A DNA stretch of 64,000 bases from UBA1926 sp002337215 (lineage in GTDB: Bacteria > Planctomycetota > Phycisphaerae > Phycisphaerales > UBA1924), in assembly GCA_963973795.1 (NCBI GenBank), contig CAXBAF010000016.1, forward strand, positions 28,104-92,103, given 5' to 3'. The notes under the pieces are model-generated. The model was not told where the DNA came from and ran no database searches. It saw nothing but the letters and a program-made list of their open reading frames with translations. A program made the position numbers and the translations under genes. Positions 1-8,233 of the stretch are shown here, piece after piece; position 1 is the stretch's first letter; every line of letters begins with the position of its first letter.

Positions 1-765
1 CGACCATCCGGGGTTGCAGCCGAAGGGTCCGCAGTTTACGGCGAAGAGCCAGTTGTTGGTTGCGTTGTTGAGCCCGTTGGTGTCGGTCGCAGGGAACGCG
101 TTGGACGCCGACGGGGGCGCGGTGAAGCAGGGGTTCTGCGTCTGGTTGTTATGGTCGTCGATGCGGAACCCGATCGAGAACGTCGCGGTCCCGTTGTTCT
201 GGACGATGATCTGCTCGGGATCGCCCGGATCGACCGAGACCTCGAGCAGCGTCGCGTTGTTGCCCGGGGGCATGATGAGATTCGGGAGGATCACGTCGTC
301 GCTTGAGAACTGGGCGACGATCGACCCGCTCTGCGGCGTACCTTCCCACACGAACACGGTGTACCGCGTCGTCGTCGTGACGTTCGTGTTCGACGTGACA
401 AACAGGCCCTGGACGGTATCGATCCGGATCGGGAAGTCCGACGCGTTGACGGTGTATGAGGCCGCCATGATCTCCTGCTCGGCGAACCCCGCCTGGGCGG
501 TCCACTGGGTGTCGTCAAACGCGTTGGAGAGATAGCTGCTGGTCTGCTGGCAACCGCGGAGCTGCTGGCCTTCCGAAGAGGGGACATCCTCGCCCCAGAG
601 GTTCCGGGCGAGGGTCGGCGTCCGGCTCGGCCGCAGGGTGACTTCTTGGAGCCGAGTCGGCGCGGCGTCGGACGATCCGGTCGCAACGGTATTTGTCTCC
701 GCCGCCGAGACTTGGCCGCTCGCAATCAGGAGCGCAGCGGACGCGATGGTCTTGATGATTCGCAT
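1..765 (-). CDS. Secreted protein of unknown function (C-terminus cut by window edge)
   Basis: The frame is open to the left edge, so only the first 255 residues are visible. Residues 1-22 look like a Sec signal peptide: a charged MRIIK start, a hydrophobic Ala/Leu/Ile core and cleavage near VSAAE. The mature part is rich in Thr, Ser and Asn and alternates hydrophobic and polar residues, suggesting a beta-rich exported domain. It carries Cys residues in GCQQ and NCGPFGC. No family was recognised. The ATG is preceded by a purine-rich GAGAGGGA ribosome site and, about 73 bases before the start, a sigma-70-like promoter. Planctomycete exported proteins of this type often end in a dockerin or PEP-CTERM tail, but that end lies outside the window. 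Confidence 0.75.
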   Translation of the reverse strand, partial: MRIIKTIASAALLIASGQVSAAETNTVATGSSDAAPTRLQEVTLRPSRTPTLARNLWGEDVPSSEGQQLRGCQQTSSYLSNAFDDTQWTAQAGFAEQEIMAASYTVNASDFPIRIDTVQGLFVTSNTNVTTTTRYTVFVWEGTPQSGSIVAQFSSDDVILPNLIMPPGNNATLLEVSVDPGDPEQIIVQNNGTATFSIGFRIDDHNNQTQNPCFTAPPSASNAFPATDTNGLNNATNNWLFAVNCGPFGCNPGWS

Positions 766-844
766 GGATTCCCTCTCTGAACTTCTCGGCTTGGGCGTTT
801 CGCCCGAGCCACGATCGCCACCGTCGGTGCCGGGGTGGCGTTGC

Positions 845-873
845 ACTATCCCAGATTTTCTATCCGATGCCAA
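845..873 (-). promoter_or_regulatory. Sigma-70-type promoter for the left-edge secreted protein
   Basis: On the minus strand TTGGCA (868-873) and GATAGT (845-850) are separated by 17 bases. The predicted start near 838 gives a leader of about 73 bases with a Shine-Dalgarno site. Confidence 0.5.
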
Positions 874-1154
874 ATCGATGATCGAATCGCCAAGGCGGCA
901 CGCGGTCAGCCACCGTGGGCATCGATATTCTCGGAACTGATTCGAAACAGACCGCCTGCTCACTCCAACGGGCCAAACGCCGGCAAATCACGCGTTGCCC
1001 ACCCCGATACGCACAGAAATCCGGGTGGGTTCTCGCGGGGACGGCGCCGAGTTCCCGCAAGGTCTCTGATCGCGCTCGAGCCAGCTTTCTGAGCCAGCAC
1101 TCGGATTGGCCCCGCGTCTGTTCAAACTGCTCACATGCATCAGGCCGCCCCCGG
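874..1154. other. Intergenic stretch without a recognised gene
   Basis: The gap between the left-edge gene and the Nramp-like transporter is 401 bases (766-1166). Apart from the promoter on each side I see no RNA gene, strong hairpin or convincing reading frame. The open frames here lack start signals and show no domain. Confidence 0.5.
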
Positions 1155-1160
1155 TAGCAT
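1155..1160 (+). promoter_or_regulatory. -10-like TAGCAT box, 6 bases before GTG start
   Basis: TAGCAT, a 6-base gap, then the GTG at 1167. No Shine-Dalgarno site is present, so transcription would begin at the start codon. Confidence 0.5.
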
Positions 1161-1166
1161 GCCCGC

Positions 1167-2516
1167 GTGGAAGCGTCGTGCCATGAGCCGGGGGTGGAAG
1201 AACCGCAGATTGGCGCCGTATCCCGTTGCGTCAAGGCATTGGGACCCGGGATCCTGTTCGCCGGTGCCGCGATCGGGGTAAGCCATCTCGTCCAAGCCAC
1301 GCGGGCCGGTGCCGTGTACGGCCTGTCCCTCATCGGCCTCGTCCTGCTCGCCCACGCCATGAAACTCCCCGCGATGCTGTTCGGCCCGCGCTACGCGGCG
1401 GCGACCGGGACCTCGCTCCTCCAGGGCTACCGCCGGCAGGGCACGCACGCGATTATCGCGTTCTCGATCATCACGCTCGGAACCATGTTCACGATCCAGG
1501 CGGCAGTCACCCTCGTCACCGCGGCGATCGTGCAGGGGGTCCTGATCGGCCCCGTGCTCGGTCTGGATCTTCCGCTCTGGGTGGTGTCCGCGGGCGTTCT
1601 CGGTCTCTGTGCGATGCTGATCGGCGTCGGCGGCTTCGGCTGGCTCGACGGCGTACTCAAGGTGCTCATGGGCATTATGGCAATCACCACCTTCGTCGCC
1701 GCCGGGCTCGCCCTCCCCGGTCTGCTCGAACAAGGCCTGCCGGTGCTTCCGTCGATCCCGAACGACGCAGCATCCAGGGCGGCCCTGATCGCGTTCGTTG
1801 TCGCCCTCGCCGGATGGATGCCCGCCCCGCTCGATATCTCCGTCTGGCACTCGCTCTGGACGCTCGCCCGCGAGAAGCAGACGCACCACGCCCCGACACG
1901 ACGCGAGGCCGGGTTCGACTTCGGAGTCGGCTACGCGCTCTGCGTGCTGCTCGCGCTCGGGTTCCTCGTCCTCGGAGCCGCGGAGATGCACGGGTCGGAT
2001 GTCGCCCCGGCGGCCTCGTCGAGCGCCTTCGCGACCCAGCTCATCGATCTCTACACCGCGTCGTTCGGCGCGTGGGTCCGCCCGATCATCGCGGCCTGCG
2101 CCATCGCGGTGATGTTCTCAACGACACTCACGGTACTCGACGCCCTACCCCGGACGATCGTCGTTCTCGCCCGACGCTTCGCGACCGACGAACTGAAGCA
2201 GGACCCGGACCGTCCCACGCGGGAGCTCTGCCGGACGCGGGGCTACTGGGCGGCGCTGCTCATCATCGTCGGCGGAGCGCTCTGGATCATCGCGGGGGTG
2301 GGCGGGGCAGGGTTCCGAAGCCTCATCGATCTTGCGACCACCCTGAGTTTTCTCGGCACGCCCCTCCTCGCGTGGTTCAATCACCGCGCGATAACCGGCC
2401 CCGAGATCAGGACCGCCGATCGGCCGGGCGCGGCTATGCGGCTCTGGAGTTGGGCGGGCATCGTGTTCTGGGCGGTCTTCGCGGGCGTCTATCTTTGGAC
2501 GCGGGCGACCGGGTGA
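1167..2516 (+). CDS. Nramp-related membrane transporter lacking the canonical metal motif
   Basis: This 449-residue integral membrane protein has about ten or eleven hydrophobic segments and the sequence style of the Nramp (SLC11) family, which normally carries divalent metals into the cytoplasm. The first helix reads GPGILFAGAAIGVSH, where canonical Nramp proteins have an Asp-Pro-Gly-Asn metal site. The sixth helix reads GWMPAPLDISVWHSLW instead of the usual Met-Pro-His. The fold assignment is reasonable but the substrate is uncertain, because the Asp, Asn and His positions that define Mn/Fe transport are missing. The GTG start is chosen because translation from 1167 fits the adjacent -10 box. 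It stands alone, with no Fur- or MntR-like site recognised. Confidence 0.75.
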   Translation: MEASCHEPGVEEPQIGAVSRCVKALGPGILFAGAAIGVSHLVQATRAGAVYGLSLIGLVLLAHAMKLPAMLFGPRYAAATGTSLLQGYRRQGTHAIIAFSIITLGTMFTIQAAVTLVTAAIVQGVLIGPVLGLDLPLWVVSAGVLGLCAMLIGVGGFGWLDGVLKVLMGIMAITTFVAAGLALPGLLEQGLPVLPSIPNDAASRAALIAFVVALAGWMPAPLDISVWHSLWTLAREKQTHHAPTRREAGFDFGVGYALCVLLALGFLVLGAAEMHGSDVAPAASSSAFATQLIDLYTASFGAWVRPIIAACAIAVMFSTTLTVLDALPRTIVVLARRFATDELKQDPDRPTRELCRTRGYWAALLIIVGGALWIIAGVGGAGFRSLIDLATTLSFLGTPLLAWFNHRAITGPEIRTADRPGAAMRLWSWAGIVFWAVFAGVYLWTRATG

Positions 2517-2576
2517 GCGTTCGATTCCGTTTCGCCGATCTGTGCGTGCGGGGAACAAAATTCAGGAAAACAGCCG

Positions 2577-2903
2577 ATGAGCGAGTTCCACTACAGCGTG
2601 ACGGCGACACTCCCAGACGAAGCAACCGCGGGGCGGTTTATCGCCTGGCTCGCCGAAGGGCATATCGCCGATGTCGTCCGCGCGGGGGCGCTCCGGGGTC
2701 GGCTGATCCGGTTGGACGCCGACGAACCCGGCGCGATCCGGGTCGAAGCGCAATACGCCTTCGCGGACCGGCGAGCGTACGTCGCCTACTGCGATGGGCC
2801 CGCCGTGGCGCTCCGCGCCGAGGGGATCGAGAAATTCGGCGACGCGGGTGTCCAGTTCGAGCGACGAACAGGCGAGGTGCTTGTTTCGATCGCGGATTCG
2901 TGA
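2577..2903 (+). CDS. DUF4286-like small protein
   Basis: This 108-residue soluble protein begins FHYSVTATLPDEATAGRFIAWL and continues with HIADVV. That pattern is typical of the DUF4286 family of small ferredoxin-like-fold proteins of unknown function. Conserved aromatic and charged residues (YAFADRRAYVAY) fit an antiparallel sheet with two helices. A purine-rich AGGAAAACAG lies upstream of the ATG. The next gene starts about 80 bases downstream on the same strand, so the two may be cotranscribed. The family assignment is from pattern memory only. Confidence 0.6.
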   Translation: MSEFHYSVTATLPDEATAGRFIAWLAEGHIADVVRAGALRGRLIRLDADEPGAIRVEAQYAFADRRAYVAYCDGPAVALRAEGIEKFGDAGVQFERRTGEVLVSIADS

Positions 2904-2983
2904 TCTACTGGGCTCAAGCCGACTCGGGGTCATCTCGGATCGGGCACTTGGCTCGGCCTGCTCGGCGGGCGGGAAAGGACACC

Positions 2984-3358
2984 ATGAGCGATGGCCCTGT
3001 CACCGTTTTTCGAAGCACCAACGAGGCCGTCTACCAGCCCCTCGTCGCGGCGATGAACAACGCCGGCATCCGAGCCCGCGCGATGGACACCGCTCAGGCA
3101 GGGCTGCGGTGGGACGTGCAGGTCATCTCTCCCGTCGAGGTCTGGGTGCCCGCCGACGACGTCGCCGCCGCCCATCTCTTCATCGCGGAACACTTTGTCG
3201 ATCACCCGGGTGGGGCCGAGGCGTTCGGCTGGACCGGGCCCGACCATCGAACGGACCGAAACTCCGGCGTGTACCGCGTGTTCTATCTCGTCGCGAGCGC
3301 GGCGATGTTGATCGCGGGCATCGCGATAGTCGTAAGCCGGTTGGCAACGCGCGTCTGA
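2984..3358 (+). CDS. DUF2007-like protein with C-terminal membrane anchor
   Basis: The 124-residue product has an N-terminal region (VTVFRSTNEAVYQPLVAAMNNAGI, then VEVWVPADDVAAAHLFIAEH) resembling DUF2007 'putative signal transducing protein' domains, in which an element reads out two adjacent subunits or partners. A single hydrophobic segment near residues 97-117 probably anchors it in the membrane. The start ATG is preceded by GAAAGGAC. Its role is unknown. It lies between the DUF4286-like gene and gcvT on the same strand. Confidence 0.6.
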   Translation: MSDGPVTVFRSTNEAVYQPLVAAMNNAGIRARAMDTAQAGLRWDVQVISPVEVWVPADDVAAAHLFIAEHFVDHPGGAEAFGWTGPDHRTDRNSGVYRVFYLVASAAMLIAGIAIVVSRLATRV

Positions 3359-3382
3359 CGGCGGGACCCGCCCTTCGCTGCA

Positions 3383-3388
3383 TATCCT
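3383..3388 (+). promoter_or_regulatory. -10-like TATCCT box before gcvT
   Basis: TATCCT followed by a 6-base gap and the ATG at 3395. Confidence 0.5.
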
Positions 3389-3394
3389 GTGGTC

Positions 3395-4534
3395 ATGACC
3401 ACAACCGCCCTCCACAAAAGCCCCATCCACGAGTTCCACGAGTCCCAGAATGCCCAGATGGTGGACTTCGCCGGCTGGGAGATGCCGATCAAGTACGCCG
3501 GCATCGTCGCCGAGCACAACCAGGTCCGCAACTCGGCCGGCATGTTCGACGTCAGCCACATGGGCCGGCTCGAGATCAAGGGCCTCCACGCCAAAAGGCT
3601 CCTTGAGCACACCTGCACCCGCGTCGTTGGCTCGATGCAGGAAGGCCAGTGCCGATACTCGTTCATGTGCAACCCGCACGGCGGTGTGCTCGACGACGTC
3701 ATCGTCATGCGGATGGACGACGACGAGTTCCTGGTCGTCGTCAACGCGTCCAACCGCGAGAAGATCATCACCCATCTGGGCGAGGTCGTCGCCCGCCGGG
3801 AGTTCAAGGTCACCGTCACCGACAAGACCTTCAAGACCGCGATGCTCGCAGCCCAGGGCCCCAGGGTGATGGAGCTGATCTCGGGAGTCAGCAAAGAGAT
3901 CCCGACGCTCAAGAAGTTCCGGTTCCTCACCAAGAACCTGCTCGTTCTCAAGCTCGTCGTGAGCCGAACGGGCTACACCGGTGAAGACGGTGTCGAGGTC
4001 ATCCTCCCCGCCTCGGGTGTCAACATGGCGATGAAGCTCCTGATGAAGGACATCGATCCGAACGCCGACGACGCCCCGATGAAGCCCGCGGGGCTCGGTG
4101 CCCGCGACACGCTCCGTCTGGAAGCCGGCATGCCCCTCTACGGCCACGAGCTCGGGGAAGATATCTCCGCCCTCGCCTGCGGCTTCAACTTTGCCATCGC
4201 CCTCAACAAGAACGAAGAGGAGCACGGCGAGACGTTCATCGGCCAGGACGCACTGCAGAAGATCGCCGACGCCGGCGGCCCCGAACTCACCCTCGTCGGC
4301 CTTGAGATCGATGGCAAGCGGACCGCCCGCCAGGGGATGCCTGTCCTCGATGGTTCGGGTGAAAAAATCGGCGACGTCACCAGCGGGTGCATGAGCCCCA
4401 CGCTCGGCAAATCGATCGCGATGGCGTACGTGCGCACGGGAGCGCTCGAAGACGGCGCGGTGTGTGTGGTCGACGCGGGCCGGGCACAACTCGAAGCCAA
4501 ACGCGTGCCGCTGCCGTTCTACAAGCGATCGTGA
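3395..4534 (+). CDS. gcvT: Aminomethyltransferase, T-protein of the glycine cleavage system
   Basis: GcvT moves the aminomethyl group from lipoylated H-protein onto tetrahydrofolate, releasing ammonia and making 5,10-methylene-THF. The 379-residue product matches the family length. It has the N-terminal FAGWEMPIKY, the MFDVSHMG block, the SRTGYTGEDG segment that binds folate, the central LGARDTLRLEAGMPLYGHE, and a C-terminal beta-barrel with TSGCMSPTLGKSIAMAYV. The ATG at 3395 is preferred over a GTG two codons upstream because it fits the -10 spacing. The H- and P-protein genes are not adjacent, so the cleavage system is split across the genome. Confidence 0.95.
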   Translation: MTTTALHKSPIHEFHESQNAQMVDFAGWEMPIKYAGIVAEHNQVRNSAGMFDVSHMGRLEIKGLHAKRLLEHTCTRVVGSMQEGQCRYSFMCNPHGGVLDDVIVMRMDDDEFLVVVNASNREKIITHLGEVVARREFKVTVTDKTFKTAMLAAQGPRVMELISGVSKEIPTLKKFRFLTKNLLVLKLVVSRTGYTGEDGVEVILPASGVNMAMKLLMKDIDPNADDAPMKPAGLGARDTLRLEAGMPLYGHELGEDISALACGFNFAIALNKNEEEHGETFIGQDALQKIADAGGPELTLVGLEIDGKRTARQGMPVLDGSGEKIGDVTSGCMSPTLGKSIAMAYVRTGALEDGAVCVVDAGRAQLEAKRVPLPFYKRS

Positions 4535-4549
4535 GCCGCCCCGGTTCGG

Positions 4550-5122
4550 TCAGTGTCGCCCGGATCGCTTGACCCGATCGGCTCGCTTCGCCTGAATCCG
4601 CAGCTTCTTCTCCCGCACCGCGTGGTCATCGAAGGTGCCTGTCCGCAAGCCCCAGATCGTGTGGAGCGTCCGCGTCACCGCGAGCCCAGCGGGGTACGCG
4701 ATCAGGACCGCCCACGCCGGGTGGAGGCCCACACGCTGCAGCCACTCGGTCCCGACGACCGCGATGAGGTAATAGAGCGGGCTCAGCACCGCCCGCTCGA
4801 GCTGCACGCGAGCGGTGTCCTCGAGGTGGGGCGGCGCGGCCGCGCCCAGTTCCATCTGCTCCTTCGTGGTCTTCCCGTCCACGGGCCGCCAGTGGTTCGC
4901 GATCCAGTGCAGCCCCGCGAAGATCGTAACATCGAGGATCAGATCAGCGACCAGCGAGAACGCGGTGTAGCCCCAGGTGGGCCAGTGCTGTGCGAAGGGG
5001 TGCTTGATGAGCCAGATGAGACCGACGACGATCGCCGTCGACCCCAGGCCTGCGGCGATCACGTTCGCGTTGATGTTGATCACACGCTTGCGCTGGTAGA
5101 GGCGAAAGAGTCGGCCCGGCAT
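4550..5122 (-). CDS. Multi-spanning membrane protein of unknown function
   Basis: The 190-residue product has a short basic N-terminus (MPGRLFRLYQRKR) and about four hydrophobic segments, followed by a charged Lys/Arg-rich tail (REKKLRIQAKRADRVKRS). I do not recognise the family. It ends 15 bases from the stop of convergent gcvT, and its start lies just downstream of the DNA methyltransferase gene on the same strand. Longer in-frame starts exist, but they would overlap the methyltransferase. The chosen ATG has a TAGCAT box 5 bases upstream. Confidence 0.65.
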   Translation of the reverse strand: MPGRLFRLYQRKRVININANVIAAGLGSTAIVVGLIWLIKHPFAQHWPTWGYTAFSLVADLILDVTIFAGLHWIANHWRPVDGKTTKEQMELGAAAPPHLEDTARVQLERAVLSPLYYLIAVVGTEWLQRVGLHPAWAVLIAYPAGLAVTRTLHTIWGLRTGTFDDHAVREKKLRIQAKRADRVKRSGRH

Positions 5123-5127
5123 CGAGG

Positions 5128-5133
5128 ATGCTA
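5128..5133 (-). promoter_or_regulatory. -10-like TAGCAT box before the 4550-5122 gene
   Basis: Minus-strand TAGCAT, a 5-base gap, then ATG at 5122. It overlaps the last codon of the methyltransferase gene upstream. Confidence 0.45.
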
Positions 5134-5931
5134 TCCCCCCGCCCGGGGGTGCCGAACCGCACCGAGCCGACCGTTTGCGATCGCGACGGCATCGGGGTTT
5201 CGGTCGCACCCGAACCCGAGCCGCTTGGCCGCCGTTGCCGCGACCAGCGTCGTCCCCGACCCGCAGCACGGGTCGACGACCGTCCCGTTCTCAGGGCAGC
5301 AGGCGCGCACAAGCACGTCCAGCAGCGCGAGCGGCTTCTGGGTCGGGTAGCCCGACCGCTCGCTCGCCATGTTGTTGATCGCCGGGATATCGAGCACGTC
5401 CGTGGCTTTCTTGAGCTCGCCCTTCATCCGGTTGCTCGTCGCGGGGACCATGGGCGGGTCAAAGTAGTAGCGGTCGGGGTCGAGCGCGTAAAACAGGATG
5501 TCGTCGTGCTTACGCGCGAAGCGGCGGGGGGACGACCCGCCGAGCCCATACGACCAGATCAGGTGGTTCACGAACCGGTCGGGGCCCAGCAGTTCGTCGA
5601 GCAGCAGCCGGGCGTGGTGGCTCGTGCGCCAATCGACGTGCAGCAGGACCGCGCCGGTCGGTTTCATCGCCGGCAGCGTCGCGACGAAGCGATCACGGAG
5701 CCAGCCCACCCAATCCGCTGTGGTCGAGAACGTGTCCTCATACGAGGGCGCCGATCCCCCTGCGTTCGTGCGCGATCGGCCCCGCTGGGTCTTCCCGGTG
5801 TTGAACGGCGGGTCGGCGTAGAGCAGGTCGATCGATCCGGGCGTGAGCGTGCGCACGAACGACAACCAGTCGTCGAGGACAACGGTGCCGGTCTCGGTGG
5901 TTTCAGCCGCAGGGCGAGCCGGTGAGGGCAT
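5131..5931 (-). CDS. Site-specific DNA methyltransferase (N4-cytosine/N6-adenine, beta-type order)
   Basis: This enzyme transfers a methyl group from S-adenosylmethionine to an exocyclic amino group in DNA. The catalytic motif IV DPPF (residues 40-43, in LLYADPPFNTGKT) precedes the SAM-binding motif I region (VVDPCCGSGTT, about residues 218-228), the order of beta-class N4/N6 methyltransferases. The 266-residue product is compact, with only a modest target-recognition region between the motifs. No restriction endonuclease or specificity gene adjoins it, so it looks like an orphan methylase. Its start overlaps the upstream gene's end by 29 bases. The specificity cannot be read from the sequence. 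Confidence 0.88.
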   Translation of the reverse strand: MPSPARPAAETTETGTVVLDDWLSFVRTLTPGSIDLLYADPPFNTGKTQRGRSRTNAGGSAPSYEDTFSTTADWVGWLRDRFVATLPAMKPTGAVLLHVDWRTSHHARLLLDELLGPDRFVNHLIWSYGLGGSSPRRFARKHDDILFYALDPDRYYFDPPMVPATSNRMKGELKKATDVLDIPAINNMASERSGYPTQKPLALLDVLVRACCPENGTVVDPCCGSGTTLVAATAAKRLGFGCDRNPDAVAIANGRLGAVRHPRAGG

Positions 5932-7663
5932 GGACGAAGGGTACAAGATCCGCGAGGTCGAGCACGCTGTCGCCGGTCAGGTCGGCGACGAGATCGCCCG
6001 CGAGGAAGGCCGAGACAAACGCCTGCAGATCCGCGAGGTCGAAGACGCCGTTCCGGACGATGTCGGCCGGGTGATAGGCGGCGACGGTGTGGCGGGTGTC
6101 GATCGCGGGTGAGCCGAGATCGGTGACGGATCCGTCTGGCCAGACGACGCGGGCGGTGTCGATGGATGCGTTCGAGCCCAGACCGATGTGGACGAGCAGC
6201 TCGGGGTTGCCCAGATAGGTAGGCCCACCGTCGAGCGAGCGCATATGGGTGACGCCGCCCGCCTCGACCTCGACGACCGCGTGACGGCCTTCGGGCGGCA
6301 GGCACGGGTGTGCGCTCGAATCGAGTTCGAACTGGACCCAGTGGTTCGTCGCCGCGGTCTCGTTGCGCCAGACCCGCATCGGGCTGTCCTTGGCGCTCAT
6401 CGCGAGATCAAGGTCGCCGTCGCGGTCGAAGTCGAGGGTCACGAGCGTGCGCCCGAGGCCCTGAAACTGGACGCCGGCGGAGGGGGCGATGTCGGTGAAG
6501 CGGGGCACGCCGAGGACGGTCCCGGTGTTTTTCCAGAGTCTGGCGGGGACCCCGGGGTACTGGAACCAGCCCCCGGTTGCCGCCAGATCCTCGTCCCCGT
6601 CGTTGTCGAAGTCGCCGAAGACGGTGCCCCAGCCCCACCCGTTGGTGAAGACGCCGGCGGGGGTCGCTTCCTCGGTGAAAACCGGAGCGCCCGTTCCGGG
6701 GTCGATGCCCTGGTTCAGGTAGAGCGTGTTGGTGGCATTGGCGAACTCGAAGAAGATGTTGGTCATGAACCAGTCGAGATCGCCGTCGTTGTCGGGGTCG
6801 CCGATCGCGGCCCCCATCCCGTTTTGGTCGAACGTGATCCCGGCCGAGAGGGTCTCGTCGCGGAAGCGGGGGAGGCTGTCCGGGCCGGGCCCCTCGTTGA
6901 TCAGGAGCCGGCTGGTGCCGAAGTCGGCGGTGATGAGCAGGTCGGTGAGGCGGTCGCCCGTAACATCGACCATGCGTGGGGTGTACCCGCGGAGTTCGGA
7001 GAAATCGACGCCCATCGCATCGGTCGCGTCGGTGAACTGGGGCACGCCGGCGGCGTCGTTGCCAGTGTTGATCAATAGCCGGTTGCCGGTGTTGTTCTGG
7101 AACCACGAGCAGATGAACAGGTCAAGGTCGCCGTCGTTGTCGATGTCGCCGAGCACGCTGCTCGTTCCGTCGGGTGTGGGCGAGAATGAGCGCACGCCCG
7201 CGGCCTGGGCGGCTTCCTCGAACGAACTCCCATGGTTGATAAGCAGCCGGTTGCCGGCGTTGGTCGCGGGTGAGCCGGCGGGGCCGAGCGAGACGATGTA
7301 CAGGTCCGTGCGCCCGTCCCGGTTCACGTCGCCCGCGATGGCGGACATGCCGCGGTGGAGGTCGGCGACGCCCCAGTCGGCCGCGTGGTCGGTGAAGGTG
7401 CCGTCTTGGTTGTTGATGAAGAGCCGATCGGGCTGGGTGCCCCCGCCGAGGGCGAAGATGTCCGGCCAGCCGTCGGCGTCGAAATCTCCGACGCTGAGCC
7501 CGCCCGCCATCTGGTCGTGGGTGCCGGGGTAGCCGGGTGCGGGGGCGAAGGTGTGGGCGCAGCCGATGTCGGCGGCGCATTCGGTGAAGGCGGGTTGCTG
7601 GGCGCTTGTCGACGAAACCGCGAGACACGCAACCAATGCACTTAAACGAACAAAATTAGTCAC
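5903..7663 (-). CDS. CRTAC1-type FG-GAP/VCBS repeat protein with C-terminal dockerin
   Basis: This 586-residue exported protein starts with a signal peptide (LSALVACLAVSSTSAQ). Repeated calcium-loop units of the form GDFDADGWPDIF, GDVNRDGRTDLY and GDFDNDGDEDLA define an FG-GAP/VCBS beta-propeller. An ASPIC/UnbV-type module follows (VQFELDSS... VWPDGSVTDLG). The last about 50 residues contain two EF-hand-like units, NGVFDLADLQAFVSAFLAGD and LTGDSVLDLADLVPFVHAL, ending in a Cys-Gly pair. They form a type I dockerin of the kind found on many planctomycete surface proteins. Translation probably starts at GTG 7663 behind a GGAGA site. The binding partner is unknown and no cohesin is in view. Confidence 0.88.
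   Translation of the reverse strand: MTNFVRLSALVACLAVSSTSAQQPAFTECAADIGCAHTFAPAPGYPGTHDQMAGGLSVGDFDADGWPDIFALGGGTQPDRLFINNQDGTFTDHAADWGVADLHRGMSAIAGDVNRDGRTDLYIVSLGPAGSPATNAGNRLLINHGSSFEEAAQAAGVRSFSPTPDGTSSVLGDIDNDGDLDLFICSWFQNNTGNRLLINTGNDAAGVPQFTDATDAMGVDFSELRGYTPRMVDVTGDRLTDLLITADFGTSRLLINEGPGPDSLPRFRDETLSAGITFDQNGMGAAIGDPDNDGDLDWFMTNIFFEFANATNTLYLNQGIDPGTGAPVFTEEATPAGVFTNGWGWGTVFGDFDNDGDEDLAATGGWFQYPGVPARLWKNTGTVLGVPRFTDIAPSAGVQFQGLGRTLVTLDFDRDGDLDLAMSAKDSPMRVWRNETAATNHWVQFELDSSAHPCLPPEGRHAVVEVEAGGVTHMRSLDGGPTYLGNPELLVHIGLGSNASIDTARVVWPDGSVTDLGSPAIDTRHTVAAYHPADIVRNGVFDLADLQAFVSAFLAGDLVADLTGDSVLDLADLVPFVHALTGSPCG
5938..5943 (-). promoter_or_regulatory. -10-like TACCCT box before the DNA methyltransferase
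   Basis: Minus-strand TACCCT, a 6-base gap, then ATG at 5931. It favours this ATG over the in-frame codon at 5946 and lies inside the preceding coding region. Confidence 0.45.
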
Positions 7664-7855
7664 GATGAAATCTCCGACTCACGCTCTGGGTATCGGCACG
7701 ATATCAGAGGTCAGACGGTCGGCGGAGTGAAATCGCGATGTTTGGTCCGATATTGAAGTAGGGGGCTCCGAGTTCGTATCAGCACATCGGGAGCCAACGA
7801 CCGCGTCGTGGTTTATGCCTAGGGGCGTGCACGAGAGTGTGTGCAATGATTGCGA

Positions 7856-8230
7856 TTAGACGGGCCAGGGCTCTTTGGTTTCGACAGATAGCCAGCATCC
7901 GTTCTCGAACTCGATCCAGCATGACCAGTCGTCATTGATCCGGCTACTGACCACGTCACTTTCCAGCAGTTCTGTCAGCGGAGTTGCATCGGTCCAGAAT
8001 CTATCCAAGCCCGGTCGGAATTCGGCTCCGTGTTGCCCTGTTGAGACAGCATGCTCTAAGCCATTCTGTAGTACAACCTTGGACGATTGGTGAATCGTCG
8101 CCCTGCAATATTCGGGTGGATCAGACCTGTCCCGAAACGTCGCCTCGTACCAGTTGGCATAGATCGTCAGCGACTCGATGCGTTTGCCGATGAGTCGATC
8201 GAGCAGTTTCTGGTCGATGAGATTTTGCAT
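7856..8230 (-). CDS. Hypothetical protein with atypical composition
   Basis: The 124-residue product was not assigned to a family. Its C-terminal half (SRINDDWSCWIEFENGCWLSVETKE) has the look of small proteins with an antiparallel sheet that recurs in immunity-like families, but this is only a resemblance. It starts 3 bases after the ugd stop on the same strand, so it is probably translated from the ugd transcript. Third codon positions are far less GC-biased than in ugd or the dockerin gene. The 190 bases downstream are also AT-richer, suggesting recent acquisition. Confidence 0.6.
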   Translation of the reverse strand: MQNLIDQKLLDRLIGKRIESLTIYANWYEATFRDRSDPPEYCRATIHQSSKVVLQNGLEHAVSTGQHGAEFRPGLDRFWTDATPLTELLESDVVSSRINDDWSCWIEFENGCWLSVETKEPWPV

Positions 8231-8233
8231 CCA

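Noticed and set aside
915..1157. An 80-codon frame in the gap before the transporter
   Set aside because: It has no ribosome site, promoter or recognisable domain.
1226..2983. Arg/Pro-rich open frame in front of the 2984-3358 protein
   Set aside because: The real gene begins at ATG 2984 with its own ribosome site; the upstream part is another frame of the transporter gene.
3359..3394. Glycine riboswitch before gcvT
   Set aside because: Only 36 bases separate gcvT from the previous gene, and no aptamer fold is possible there.
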